A DNA stretch of 64,000 bases from the NCBI RefSeq assembly GCF_025822605.1, contig NZ_JACKTY010000014.1:124112-188111 (forward strand), written 5' to 3'. Position numbers and translations under genes: made by a program. Source of the DNA: Mycolicibacterium komossense. GTDB taxonomy: Bacteria; Actinomycetota; Actinomycetes; Mycobacteriales; Mycobacteriaceae. Shown here piece after piece: positions 17,572-25,802 of this stretch. The notes beneath the pieces were generated by a model. That model saw nothing but the letters and a program-made list of their open reading frames with translations, did not search any database and was not told the origin of the DNA. Within the stretch, counting starts at the first letter, position 1. Every line of letters starts with the position of its first letter.

Positions 17572-18459
17572 CTCCGCCGGCACCGCGTCGAGGTCGGCGA
17601 CTTGCTGCGCGGTCAACGAGACGTCGGCCGTCGCGAGGTTCTCCTCGAGGTGCGCCAAGGATCGAGTCCCTGGGATCAGCAGCGTGTTCGGCGCGTGGGC
17701 CAGCAGCCAGGCGAGCCCGATCTGCGCGGCGGTGGCGCCGAGCTCACTGGCGACGCGTTGCACGACGGGGTTGTTCGACACCTTGGGGAAGCCGGGGAAG
17801 GACGATCCCAGCGGGAAGTACGGCACCCAGGCGATGTCGTTGTCGAGGCAGAAATCGAGCGTTTCTTCCTGGCTGCGGTCGAGCAGGCTGTAGGCGTTCT
17901 GCACACAGACGATGCCTGCCGAGGCCGCGTGCACCACGGTTTCCACCGGCACCGCGCTGATCCCGATGGCACCGATCTTGCCCTCGTCGCGCAGCGCGAT
18001 CATCTCGGCGAGCTGATCGTCGAGGTCGACGAGCTGGTCGCCCTCTGCCCGCAGGCCGGGGCCGAGATCGAGCCGGCGCAGGTTCACGACGTGAATCTGG
18101 TGCAACCCCAGCTGGGCCAGATCCTCCTCGACGGCGGCGCGCAGTTCCGCGGGTTTTTGGGCAGCGGCCAACGGAATGACGCCACCAGGAACGTGTTTGG
18201 CGCCGACCTTGCTGACAATGACGAGGTCGTCGGCGTAGGGAGACAGGGCGGCGCGGATCCGGGTGTTCACCTCGCCGCCGGAGTAGAACGACGCCGTGTC
18301 GATGTGGTTGACGCCCAGTTCGACGGCGCGACGAAGAAGCGTGACCGCGTCCTCGCCGGTCGACGACTCCGGGTCGAGTTGCATGGCGCCGTAGCCGATG
18401 CGGGCCACCTCGTGCTGTCCGATGCGGTACGAGCCGCCCGGCGCTGATGTGTTCGTCAT
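17503..18459 (-). CDS. Aldo/keto reductase family oxidoreductase
   Basis: 318-aa (beta/alpha)8 NADPH-dependent oxidoreductase. The catalytic Asp and Tyr are in HIDTASFYSGGE (near 52-63) and the Lys is in VIVSKVG. The position normally occupied by His reads Asn in HVVNLRRLD, a change I have seen in some actinobacterial AKR subfamilies. The C-terminal cofactor part shows LLIPGTRSLAHLEENL. It is divergent from a TetR gene, with two operator-like palindromes between them. Its last 69 bp overlap the oxygenase gene tail to tail. The substrate is unknown. Confidence 0.85.
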   Translation of the reverse strand: MTNTSAPGGSYRIGQHEVARIGYGAMQLDPESSTGEDAVTLLRRAVELGVNHIDTASFYSGGEVNTRIRAALSPYADDLVIVSKVGAKHVPGGVIPLAAAQKPAELRAAVEEDLAQLGLHQIHVVNLRRLDLGPGLRAEGDQLVDLDDQLAEMIALRDEGKIGAIGISAVPVETVVHAASAGIVCVQNAYSLLDRSQEETLDFCLDNDIAWVPYFPLGSSFPGFPKVSNNPVVQRVASELGATAAQIGLAWLLAHAPNTLLIPGTRSLAHLEENLATADVSLTAQQVADLDAVPAELAHGDGVEAFLDEVRTRDGAQS

Positions 18460-18501
18460 GGTGCTCTTCTCGTTTCGGGGGGAGTGGGATACTCGACAGA
18501 T

Positions 18502-18517
18502 GCGGAGGAACCTCCGC
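18502..18517. promoter_or_regulatory. TetR operator candidate 1 (palindrome)
   Basis: GCGGAGGAACCTCCGC has 7-bp perfect arms around AA. It lies between the divergent reductase and tetR genes. The second copy is centred 35 bp away at 18538-18551. Confidence 0.6.
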
Positions 18518-18537
18518 TTAATTCAACGTAGCATAAC

Positions 18538-18551
18538 CGGAGGAGCCTCCG
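18538..18551. promoter_or_regulatory. TetR operator candidate 2 (palindrome) abutting the tetR start
   Basis: CGGAGGAGCCTCCG has 6-bp perfect arms around AG and ends two bases before the tetR ATG (18554). It shares the CGGAGG-N2-CCTCCG core with 18502-18517. Because GGAGG also serves as ribosome-binding site, repressor binding and translation signals coincide. Confidence 0.6.
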
Positions 18552-18553
18552 CT

Positions 18554-19105
18554 ATGGCCGAACCTGGGCGCGCCGACGCGCGGCGCAACCGCGAGCGACT
18601 GCTCGAGTCGGCGACCCACGCGTTCGCCACAGCGGACGGACCCGTATCCCTGGAGGCGATCGCGCGTGACGCCGGCGTCGGGATCGGCACTCTGTATCGG
18701 CATTTCCCGAACCGGGAGGCGCTCGTGGAGGCCGTCTTCCGCACCGAACTGGCCGAGGTGGCGGCGTCGGCCGCCCAACTGGTGGACCGTCACCCACCCG
18801 CGACTGCGCTGCGCCGGTGGATGGACCGCTACGCAGGATTCGTCGCGGCGAAACGGGGGATGGCCGAGTCGATGCACGCCATGTTCGCCTCCGGAGTGGT
18901 CCAGCCCACCGAAACCCGCGACAGTGTCGTCGGGGCGGTCGCAACCCTGTTGAAAGCCGGGGCGGCGGACGGCAGTCTGCGTTCGGACGTGGCCGCCGAC
19001 GACATCGTGTCGAGCTTGATCGGTATCTTCCTGGCGAGTCATTCCCCCGAGCAGGCGGGGCGCATGCTCGACTTACTCGTCGACGGTCTGGTGGCAACTC
19101 GCTGA
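18554..19105 (+). CDS. TetR/AcrR-family transcriptional regulator
   Basis: 183-aa repressor. The N-terminal helix-turn-helix (about residues 10-55, ISLEAIARDAGVGIGTLYRHF-like) is well conserved, followed by a variable ligand-binding domain with a C-terminal TetR_C segment (DLLVDGLVATR). The ATG at 18554 follows a GGAGGAGCCTCC element that is at once ribosome-binding site and operator-like palindrome. It is divergent from the aldo/keto reductase gene, its probable target and itself the likely autoregulated gene. The ligand is unknown. Confidence 0.87.
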   Translation: MAEPGRADARRNRERLLESATHAFATADGPVSLEAIARDAGVGIGTLYRHFPNREALVEAVFRTELAEVAASAAQLVDRHPPATALRRWMDRYAGFVAAKRGMAESMHAMFASGVVQPTETRDSVVGAVATLLKAGAADGSLRSDVAADDIVSSLIGIFLASHSPEQAGRMLDLLVDGLVATR

Positions 19106-19135
19106 GCCCGGCGGGGGGCGAAGTAGGGTTACGCC

Positions 19136-19615
19136 ATGCGCGTTTATCTCGGCTCTGACCACGCCGGCTTCGAGTACAAAGAGAAGATCATCGAGCACCT
19201 CAAGGAGGCCGGTCACGAGCCGATCGACTGCGGGGCCTACGTCTACGACGCCGATGACGACTACCCGGCGTTCTGCATCGCCGCCGCCCTAAAGACCCGC
19301 GACGACCCCGACAGTCTCGGTATCGTGCTCGGGGGTTCCGGCAACGGTGAGCAGATCGCCGCCAACAAGGTGCCGGGGATCCGGTGTGCATTGGGCTGGA
19401 GCGTCGAAACCGCCTCGCTGGCAAGGGAACACAACAACGCGAGGGTGATCGGTATCGGTGGCCGGATGCACACCTGGCCCGAGGTTCTCGCCATCGTCGA
19501 TGCGTTCCTGACCACGCCGTGGTCGGGGGCGGAACGCCACCAGCGGCGTATCGACATCCTGTCCCAGTACGAGAAGGATCACGTGGCGCCGCCGGTTCCC
19601 GGCGCACCCGCGTAA
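19136..19615 (+). CDS. rpiB: Ribose-5-phosphate isomerase B
   Basis: 159-aa LacAB/RpiB-family isomerase interconverting ribose-5-phosphate and ribulose-5-phosphate. The start VYLGSDHAGFEYK carries the ribose-phosphate binding residues, and GGSGNGEQIAANKVPGIR and EHNNARVIGIGGR are family signatures. The base residue lies in the GSGNGE loop (Glu, as in M. tuberculosis RpiB, rather than Cys). It corresponds to Rv2465c in order. The nei gene follows after 3 bp. Confidence 0.93.
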   Translation: MRVYLGSDHAGFEYKEKIIEHLKEAGHEPIDCGAYVYDADDDYPAFCIAAALKTRDDPDSLGIVLGGSGNGEQIAANKVPGIRCALGWSVETASLAREHNNARVIGIGGRMHTWPEVLAIVDAFLTTPWSGAERHQRRIDILSQYEKDHVAPPVPGAPA

Positions 19616-19618
19616 CGC

Positions 19619-20425
19619 ATGCCAGAAGGCCACACCCTGCACCGACTGGCCCGGTTGCACCAGCGCCGGTTCGGCCGCGCGCCGGTGCGCGTCGGCAGCC
19701 CCCAGGGGCGCTTCGTCGACGGGGCCGCAGCGGTCGACGGCCGGATCCTGCGCAAGTCCCACGCGTGGGGCAAGCATCTGTTCCACGAGTATGACGGTGG
19801 CAACACCGTGCATGTGCACCTCGGCCTGTACGGCACGTTCACCGAGTTCCCGGCGGCCGACGTCGACGACATTCCCGATCCGGTCGGCCAGGTGCGGATG
19901 CGGATGATCGGTGCCGAGTACGGCACGGATCTGCGTGGGCCGACGGTGTGCGAGGTGATCGCCAAGGCGGAGATCGCCGACGTCATCGCCAGGCTCGGGC
20001 CGGATCCGTTGCGCCCCGATGCCGACCCGGCACCGGCGTGGGCGCGAATCACCAAGTCCCGCAGGCCGATCGGTGCGCTGCTGATGGATCAGTCGATCAT
20101 TGCCGGGATCGGCAACGTCTATCGCAACGAACTGCTCTACCGGCACCGCATCGACCCGTTCCGGCCGGGTATCCAGATCGGCGCCGACGAGTTCGACGCC
20201 ATGTGGACCGACCTGGTGGCGCTGATGAAAGTCGGGGTGCGGCGCGGCAAGATCGTGGTGGTCCGTCCCGAAGACGACCACGGCGCCCCGTCGTACCGGG
20301 AGGGCCGGCCGCGGACCTACGTGTACCGCCGGGCCGGTGATCCATGCCGCGTCTGCTCGACGCCGATCCGCACCGTGGAACTGGAAGGCCGAAACGTCTT
20401 CTGGTGCCCCCACTGCCAGAGCTGA
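19619..20425 (+). CDS. nei: Formamidopyrimidine/endonuclease VIII-family DNA glycosylase (Nei)
   Basis: 268-aa base-excision repair glycosylase/AP lyase. After removal of Met the protein begins PEGHTLHRLA, giving the catalytic Pro and Glu. The helix-two-turn-helix part includes DQSIIAGIGNVYRNE near 158, and the C-terminal zinc finger is C-x2-C (CRVC) with C-x2-C (CPHC). The PEGHT variant rather than PELPE points to the Nei branch that acts on oxidised pyrimidines. It matches the position of Rv2464c next to rpiB. Confidence 0.9.
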   Translation: MPEGHTLHRLARLHQRRFGRAPVRVGSPQGRFVDGAAAVDGRILRKSHAWGKHLFHEYDGGNTVHVHLGLYGTFTEFPAADVDDIPDPVGQVRMRMIGAEYGTDLRGPTVCEVIAKAEIADVIARLGPDPLRPDADPAPAWARITKSRRPIGALLMDQSIIAGIGNVYRNELLYRHRIDPFRPGIQIGADEFDAMWTDLVALMKVGVRRGKIVVVRPEDDHGAPSYREGRPRTYVYRRAGDPCRVCSTPIRTVELEGRNVFWCPHCQS

Positions 20426-20462
20426 CCGGGCGCGCCGCCCCATTTGACGGGACAATCTCGGG

Positions 20463-22154
20463 GTGGAACTGATCCTGGTTGTCGTCGGCGCCATCGTGGT
20501 CACCGCCGTGGCCAACCGGCGCGGACTCGAGCCCGCGTTGATCATCGTGGTGGTGGGGATCGCGGTCTCCTTCCTGCCCGGCTTCGAAGCGCCGGAACTC
20601 GACTCTCACGTACTGCTGGCGGTGGTGCTGCCACCGCTGCTGTACTCGGCGGCGCTGAACTTCTCGTTCCCCACCTTTCTCCGCAATATTCGGCCCATCC
20701 TCGGTCTTGGGGTCGGGTTGGTGGTCGTCACGGCATTTGCGGTGGCAGCGGTCTCGGCCTGGTTGGTCGTGGTGCCGTTGACGTTCGGAACCGCTCTGGT
20801 GCTGGGTGCCATAGTCGCGCCGCCGGACGCTGTTACCGCCGTCGCCGTCGGCCGCAAACTCGGTTTGCCGAAGAAGGTGATGGCCATCCTGACCGGCGAG
20901 AGCCTGATCAACGATGCCGCCGCTCTGGCTCTGTTCTCGGTTGCGGTCGCGCAGGTCGCGGGCACCCACACCTTCATCGCCAACCCGTTGCTGCTCTTCG
21001 GCTACAGTGCGGTGCTCGGTCCCGTCGTCGGGGCCGCGCTCGGCTACGTGACGCTGTGGATCCGCAAACGCCTCAAGAGCCCTGGTTTGGAAACCGTCCA
21101 AGGGCTGGTCGTACCGTTCGCGGCCTTCCTGGCCGCCGAGGAGATTCATGCGTCCGGTGTGCTGGCCGTGGTCGTCGCCGGCTTCGTCGTCGGCAGCGGC
21201 ACACTGGATTCCGGCTACCAGACCCGGCTGCAGGAGCGTTACGTCTGGAATTCGGTCGACGTGCTGCTGGAGGCGTTCGTCTTTGCCTACATCGGCCTGC
21301 ACCTGCGGTTCGTCCTGGAGGACCTGCGCGAGGCTCATGAATCACTGACCGAGGTCGTCGTCGCATCGGCGATCGTGCTGCTGGTGGTGTTGGTGATCCG
21401 GCCGGTGTCGGTCTTTCTGATGTTCGGTCGCGGCGTGCTGTCGCGCCATGTCGAATCCAGGCTCAGTGTGCCGGTGCCCGAGCACGGGGGCCGCGGTGCG
21501 CTGGGGATGCGGAGACGGCGCCGTGAACCGGGCAAATGGCGGTCGATGATCGACCGGCGCAGCTTGTCCTGGCAGGACAACGTCGTGGTGTCCTGGACCG
21601 GGATGCGGGGCGTGGTGACCCTCGCCGCGGCCGCCGCGATCCCACTGACGACCATTACCGGCGACCCGTTCCCGGAGCGGGCCACCATCCAGGCGGTGGC
21701 GTTCGTGGTCAGCGTCGGAACCCTGCTGTTACAAGGCTGGACGTTGCCGCTGCTGATCCGCAGACTGAAGCTGTCGTCGCGCACCGAGGACAACGTCTAT
21801 GACCGCGAGGAAACCCTCAAGGCCGAGCGAATCGTGCACGACGCCGCCGACGAGGTGTTCGCCGTGTTCCGGGCGAATCCGCCCGACGGGTTGGATCCGC
21901 GCGTCCTCACCGAGATCCGCAATCTGGTCGCTCGACAATCGCAGGACGCCGATGAAATGCCTGATCCGGAGGCACACACGCTTCGAGCCGAGGTCTTCGC
22001 GGCGCTGTACAAGGACGTCCTGGCAGCGCAGCGCGCGGCACTGATCGGGGAGCGAGACTCAGGAGGTGTCGACGACGAGGCGGTGCGGGCGATGCTCGAG
22101 CGCCTTGACCTGCAGGAGGCGGGTGTGTCAGCCCGGCTGGAGAGCCGGCTGTGA
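20463..22154 (+). CDS. Na+/H+ antiporter (CPA1/NhaP family)
   Basis: 563-aa membrane protein with about 11-12 spans in residues 1-420 and a hydrophilic C-terminal tail of about 130 residues. Family motifs are GAIVAPPDAVTAVAVGR near 115-131 and GESLINDAAALALFSVAVA near 143-161, containing the ion-binding Asp residues. A loop of about 60 residues rich in Arg/Gly lies between the ninth and tenth spans. It begins with GTG at 20463. The tail carries acidic helical segments and probably a regulatory role. Convergent with the next gene after 5 bp. Confidence 0.85.
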   Translation: MELILVVVGAIVVTAVANRRGLEPALIIVVVGIAVSFLPGFEAPELDSHVLLAVVLPPLLYSAALNFSFPTFLRNIRPILGLGVGLVVVTAFAVAAVSAWLVVVPLTFGTALVLGAIVAPPDAVTAVAVGRKLGLPKKVMAILTGESLINDAAALALFSVAVAQVAGTHTFIANPLLLFGYSAVLGPVVGAALGYVTLWIRKRLKSPGLETVQGLVVPFAAFLAAEEIHASGVLAVVVAGFVVGSGTLDSGYQTRLQERYVWNSVDVLLEAFVFAYIGLHLRFVLEDLREAHESLTEVVVASAIVLLVVLVIRPVSVFLMFGRGVLSRHVESRLSVPVPEHGGRGALGMRRRRREPGKWRSMIDRRSLSWQDNVVVSWTGMRGVVTLAAAAAIPLTTITGDPFPERATIQAVAFVVSVGTLLLQGWTLPLLIRRLKLSSRTEDNVYDREETLKAERIVHDAADEVFAVFRANPPDGLDPRVLTEIRNLVARQSQDADEMPDPEAHTLRAEVFAALYKDVLAAQRAALIGERDSGGVDDEAVRAMLERLDLQEAGVSARLESRL

Positions 22155-22159
22155 GCGAC

Positions 22160-23551
22160 TCAGGGGGCTGCTGAGAACGTCGCGGTCGCCAGCTCCACGA
22201 TCTCATTCCGGTCGGCCGACAGCAGGAAGCCCGCCGCGATCGCCGAGTCGAGGGCGGCGGTGAACAGCGCGAGGTACTCCGCTGCACCGCCTGGGTAGCG
22301 ATCAGCCAGGGCGTCGGCGCCGAACGGCTCACCCGAACCGAACAGGAACGCCATCGCGACGTCACTGTCGACGATCCCGGAGGTGCGGGCGACCGGCACG
22401 TCGACCCACGGGGTCCGGATGCCGCCGACCGCGATACCGTCCGCGTCGAGCACCAGTTGTGGCGGCTCGGTATCGGTCAGTTGCAGCCGGGGGCCCGACG
22501 GTGCAACGTTCCCGGTGCGTACCCACGTGCACAATGCGGCCAGCGCAGCCTGCACTACGTAATGGTGTTGCGGTGCGAAGTTGATGAAGTGGTCCAACTG
22601 CTGGCCCATCAGGGTGCTGGTCGGCGCGTAGGCGGCGACCAGAGTCGAGACCGGTGCCGAACCGGTATCGATCGGACCGACCTGGATCGTGTAGTTGTCC
22701 GCGTGCGCCGTGCCGGGGATCTCCCACGTCCGGAGCATGTCGTCGTCGGGCTGACGGGCGGCGTGATACCCCGGCAGGCGACCGCCGATCAGATCGGTCT
22801 CGGTGATCACCGTCAGCGTCGGCACCCGCAGGTGGGGCCGGAAGCGAACCTGTTGGGGCACATCGGGGGAAGCGAGGATCGAGTGGCCGTCCAGGGGCGC
22901 GGCCGGCCCGAATCGCGAGTGCACCAGGAAGCCGTCGAAGATCGCCGCATGCGGATCCACGGCGTTGATGTAGGTGGTCAGGAACATCGCCGACTGCGAT
23001 TCACCCACCGCGACCACGATTTCCGGCACCTGCGCGGTCAGCTCGCCGGATCGGATCACCTGGCCGATCTGGGAGAAAATATCGAACGCGAACGCATCGC
23101 CGGGGTGGGTCAGAGCTGCATACCGTTGCGGATCAAGGATTTTCAGTGACATATCGGCGCCGCCCAGGCTCTCGCCGCCCTGCACGCCGACCTCTTGAGC
23201 GGAGACGGCCACGTAGACGCAACCCTGCCGCACCACCTCGCGATGCGCCATGAACCACAGCGCGGGAGCATCGATGCCCCCGCTGACGTTGAGCCACTCG
23301 ACGAGCACGGTCCCGCTGAACGCGGTGGGGTCTGCCGGTCCCAGCACGACCACCCGCGTGGTGAAGTCCGCGGTGGCAGACGGGCTCACATCCCACGCAC
23401 CATCCGAAAGGCATTCCGCCACAGGCGAGTACGACCTCGCCGACCCGGAAATGAAGTACTCCGCCGCGGTGTAGCCGAGGTCGGCGATCTTGAACGCGCC
23501 CAGAAGCAGGTTCGGTTTACCTGGTACCGCCGTGACGTCCGGGAGGGTCAT
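22160..23551 (-). CDS. Alpha/beta-hydrolase-domain protein (Abhydrolase_10-like)
   Basis: 463-aa protein resembling the actinobacterial alpha/beta hydrolase-domain family annotated as hypothetical esterases. The nucleophile elbow reads VAVGESQSAMFLTTYINA (G-E-S-Q-S, near residue 180), and the His is probably in GTAHADNY. No signal peptide is visible, so it is probably cytoplasmic. It lies alone between the antiporter (convergent) and the DUF1542 gene (same strand, 9 bp upstream), so the last two may be co-transcribed. The substrate is unknown. Confidence 0.75.
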   Translation of the reverse strand: MTLPDVTAVPGKPNLLLGAFKIADLGYTAAEYFISGSARSYSPVAECLSDGAWDVSPSATADFTTRVVVLGPADPTAFSGTVLVEWLNVSGGIDAPALWFMAHREVVRQGCVYVAVSAQEVGVQGGESLGGADMSLKILDPQRYAALTHPGDAFAFDIFSQIGQVIRSGELTAQVPEIVVAVGESQSAMFLTTYINAVDPHAAIFDGFLVHSRFGPAAPLDGHSILASPDVPQQVRFRPHLRVPTLTVITETDLIGGRLPGYHAARQPDDDMLRTWEIPGTAHADNYTIQVGPIDTGSAPVSTLVAAYAPTSTLMGQQLDHFINFAPQHHYVVQAALAALCTWVRTGNVAPSGPRLQLTDTEPPQLVLDADGIAVGGIRTPWVDVPVARTSGIVDSDVAMAFLFGSGEPFGADALADRYPGGAAEYLALFTAALDSAIAAGFLLSADRNEIVELATATFSAAP

Positions 23552-23560
23552 CCACCGATG

Positions 23561-24385
23561 CTAGAAGTCGCCGAAGCCGCCGAAGTCGCCGCCCCCGAAG
23601 TCGCCGCCGCCCCAGCCGCCGTCACCACCGCCGAAGTCGCCGCCGCCCCAGCCGCTGTCACCACCGCCGCCGTCCCAGCCGCCGCCGTCTCCGCCGCCGG
23701 AGTCCATCCCCTGATCGAATCCCTGATCCTGGCCCTGGTCGAAGCCCTGCGCGAAACCTTGCTCATACCCGGAGCCGGACATCCCGGAGAACATCGCGTC
23801 GAACAGCAGCACCGAACCCAGACCCCAGGCGCCGGCCACCAGAGCGGGTTTCCACCAGGGCTCGGAGTACCAGCCGGCGGGCACCGGGCGGCCGGCCACG
23901 CGCCCACCCGGGTAGTAGTTCGGGGTGTTCTGCGACGGAGTGGGGGAGGCCTCGATCTGACGGCCTTCGAATTCGACTTTGCGGTCCTCGGTGACGGTGC
24001 CCGCGGAGCGCTGGCCGCTGAGCGTTTCCAGCTCCGGTCCGGGATCCATCCCCATCGCGGTGCGTGCGGCCCGCACGTAGTACAGCCCCTCGATGGCACT
24101 TTCCTTGGCCAGCAGCGCCTGTTTGGCAGTGGTCGCCTGGTCGATCTGCGACCCGGCCGCGGTGTACCGCTCCGATGCGTCGGCCAACGCCTGCTTGGAA
24201 GCTTCGTCGGTACCGGTCAGGCCGATCACCTGGCCACCGAGCCGTTCGATGACCCGGCGAGCGTCGGCCTTGGCGTCCGCCAGCGCGGCGGCGTTGCGCT
24301 TGCCGGAGGCGCGCGACGAGGTCACCACGGCCAGCACGATGGCGGCGACGACGAGGATGATCAGGACGAGCAGAACGCCGTTCAT
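23561..24385 (-). CDS. DUF1542-like membrane protein with Gly/Asp-rich tail
   Basis: About 274 aa. One N-terminal membrane span (VLLVLIILVVAAIVLAVV) is followed by an Ala-rich coiled helical region (about 25-110, many Ala/Asp/Lys) and a second hydrophobic stretch (WWKPALVAGAWGLGSVLLFDAMF, about 185). The tail of some 80 residues is made of GGGDxGG, GGWGGGDFG and FDQGxDQG repeats. Similar proteins are annotated DUF1542 or hypothetical in mycobacteria. Start is ATG 24385 or GTG 24403; neither has a strong ribosome-binding site. The low-complexity tail creates long open frames on the other strand, which are not genes. Confidence 0.7.
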   Translation of the reverse strand: MNGVLLVLIILVVAAIVLAVVTSSRASGKRNAAALADAKADARRVIERLGGQVIGLTGTDEASKQALADASERYTAAGSQIDQATTAKQALLAKESAIEGLYYVRAARTAMGMDPGPELETLSGQRSAGTVTEDRKVEFEGRQIEASPTPSQNTPNYYPGGRVAGRPVPAGWYSEPWWKPALVAGAWGLGSVLLFDAMFSGMSGSGYEQGFAQGFDQGQDQGFDQGMDSGGGDGGGWDGGGGDSGWGGGDFGGGDGGWGGGDFGGGDFGGFGDF

Positions 24386-24554
24386 GACGTCCAGCGTACC
24401 CACAGGAAACCACCAGTCTTCTGGACTGGAGGCGGGCTCTGACGGACTTGGAGCCCAGTGCTCTTACCGATCGCCGCATGTGCGCTCATCATGGCGTTAC
24501 AACGATGGGGGTGGGCGATGAGTTCCTGGTCACGCGCGCGAGCGCGTCTCACGG

Positions 24555-25802
24555 TCAGTCGACGAATCTCTGCGAGTACGGGCTGAAGCGTTCGGCCAGC
24601 TCCGCGGTGTCGAGGCCGACATCCTCGGGGTGATAGCTCACCCCGCCATGGCGTCCGCGCGGATGCTCGATGCGGAAATCGGCCATCGCAGCTCGGGCGG
24701 TGTCGTCGAACGGCTGACCGGCCAGCTCGTAGATGGCCGCGACGGTGGCCTCCTCGGCGGCCATGAAATCGTCGAACCGGACATCGATCGACTGGGCCGC
24801 CGGGAGCACATCGCGGTCGCGGACGCAGCCGCCGAGAAGATCTTCACCGCGCGCGATCCAGCGCTTCGAGATGCGCGCCGGATCCGGGTGCGCGCACGCC
24901 ATCCGTGCCGAATAGCTGATCATCGTGGTCATCGACTGCATCACCTCCACCGGATCCCGATGCGTCACAACGAAGGTCGCATCAGGGAAGGCGGCAAGCA
25001 GCGTCGGGAACTGTTCGAGGTGCTGCGGCGATTTCAGCAGCCAGCGGGTCCCGCCGCGCAAGAACTGCAGCGCCTGCAGGCTGCGCTTGAGGTACGCATA
25101 GGACGGGCCCTGGTCATGTGATTTGTAGTGCTCCGCGAAACTCGGCAGGTAATAGGTGGTTTCGAAGAGCATCCCGGAAATGTCGTTGGCCAGCAGCTGG
25201 ATCTCTTCGTGTGCGTGGTCGACGGTCATATCGTGCATTCGCTTGAACTCGGGCATCGATGTGTGGATCATGTCGAGGCCTACGGCACACCGGTCACGGC
25301 TGGCCTGTTCGTCGGGTTCCTCGGCCCCCGGGAAGGGTTCCAGGCTCTCCCAGTAGGGCAGGTAGCGAATCGCCGGGTCCGCGGCAATCAGGTTGTGCAG
25401 ATGTGTGGTTCCGGTGCGGGGCAGCCCACAGATGATGATCGGCCGGTCGATTGTGATGTCCTCGATCTCGGGGTGCTCCGCGATCAGGGCCTCCAGTCGA
25501 AGCCGGTTGACGAGGTTGCCCACCAGTTGCTCGAAGACCACCGCGACGCCGATATCGGACAGCCCGGCCTCCTCGCGCAATGATGCACACAGCACACGGA
25601 GTCGCTCGCGAAAAGCGAGATCCCCGAAGTCGCTCAGCGCGGCTCGCTCGGCCGCGGCAGACACCATCGCCTCCGGGCTCAGCTGCAGAGTCGCTCCGTA
25701 CGCGCCGAGCGCCTCCCGGATCGGCCTGGCCGCCTCCGGGTACTGTGGGTCGGCCAGATCGGTCAGGCGGATAGCGGCCGGACGTTCTGTACCCGTGGTC
25801 AT
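24555..25802 (-). CDS. Sulfotransferase family protein
   Basis: 415-aa PAPS-dependent sulfotransferase fold (Sulfotransfer_3). The 5'-phosphosulfate loop is IICGLPRTGTTHLHN near residue 122, and the 3'-phosphate region is TFVVTHRDPVEVMQS with WLLKSPQHLEQFP just before. Mycobacteria carry many such proteins, acting on lipids or unknown acceptors. The ATG at 25802 overlaps the stop of the DUF1214 gene upstream (ATGA), so the two are coupled. The final PEDVGLDTAELAERFSPY segment is typical of the mycobacterial subgroup. The acceptor is unknown. Confidence 0.86.
   Translation of the reverse strand: MTTGTERPAAIRLTDLADPQYPEAARPIREALGAYGATLQLSPEAMVSAAAERAALSDFGDLAFRERLRVLCASLREEAGLSDIGVAVVFEQLVGNLVNRLRLEALIAEHPEIEDITIDRPIIICGLPRTGTTHLHNLIAADPAIRYLPYWESLEPFPGAEEPDEQASRDRCAVGLDMIHTSMPEFKRMHDMTVDHAHEEIQLLANDISGMLFETTYYLPSFAEHYKSHDQGPSYAYLKRSLQALQFLRGGTRWLLKSPQHLEQFPTLLAAFPDATFVVTHRDPVEVMQSMTTMISYSARMACAHPDPARISKRWIARGEDLLGGCVRDRDVLPAAQSIDVRFDDFMAAEEATVAAIYELAGQPFDDTARAAMADFRIEHPRGRHGGVSYHPEDVGLDTAELAERFSPYSQRFVD

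Noticed and set aside
23195..24442. Plus-strand open frame of 415 codons opposite the hydrolase and DUF1542 genes
   Set aside because: Spans two real genes on the other strand; its Ala/Val-rich repeats are the complement of the Gly/Asp tail.
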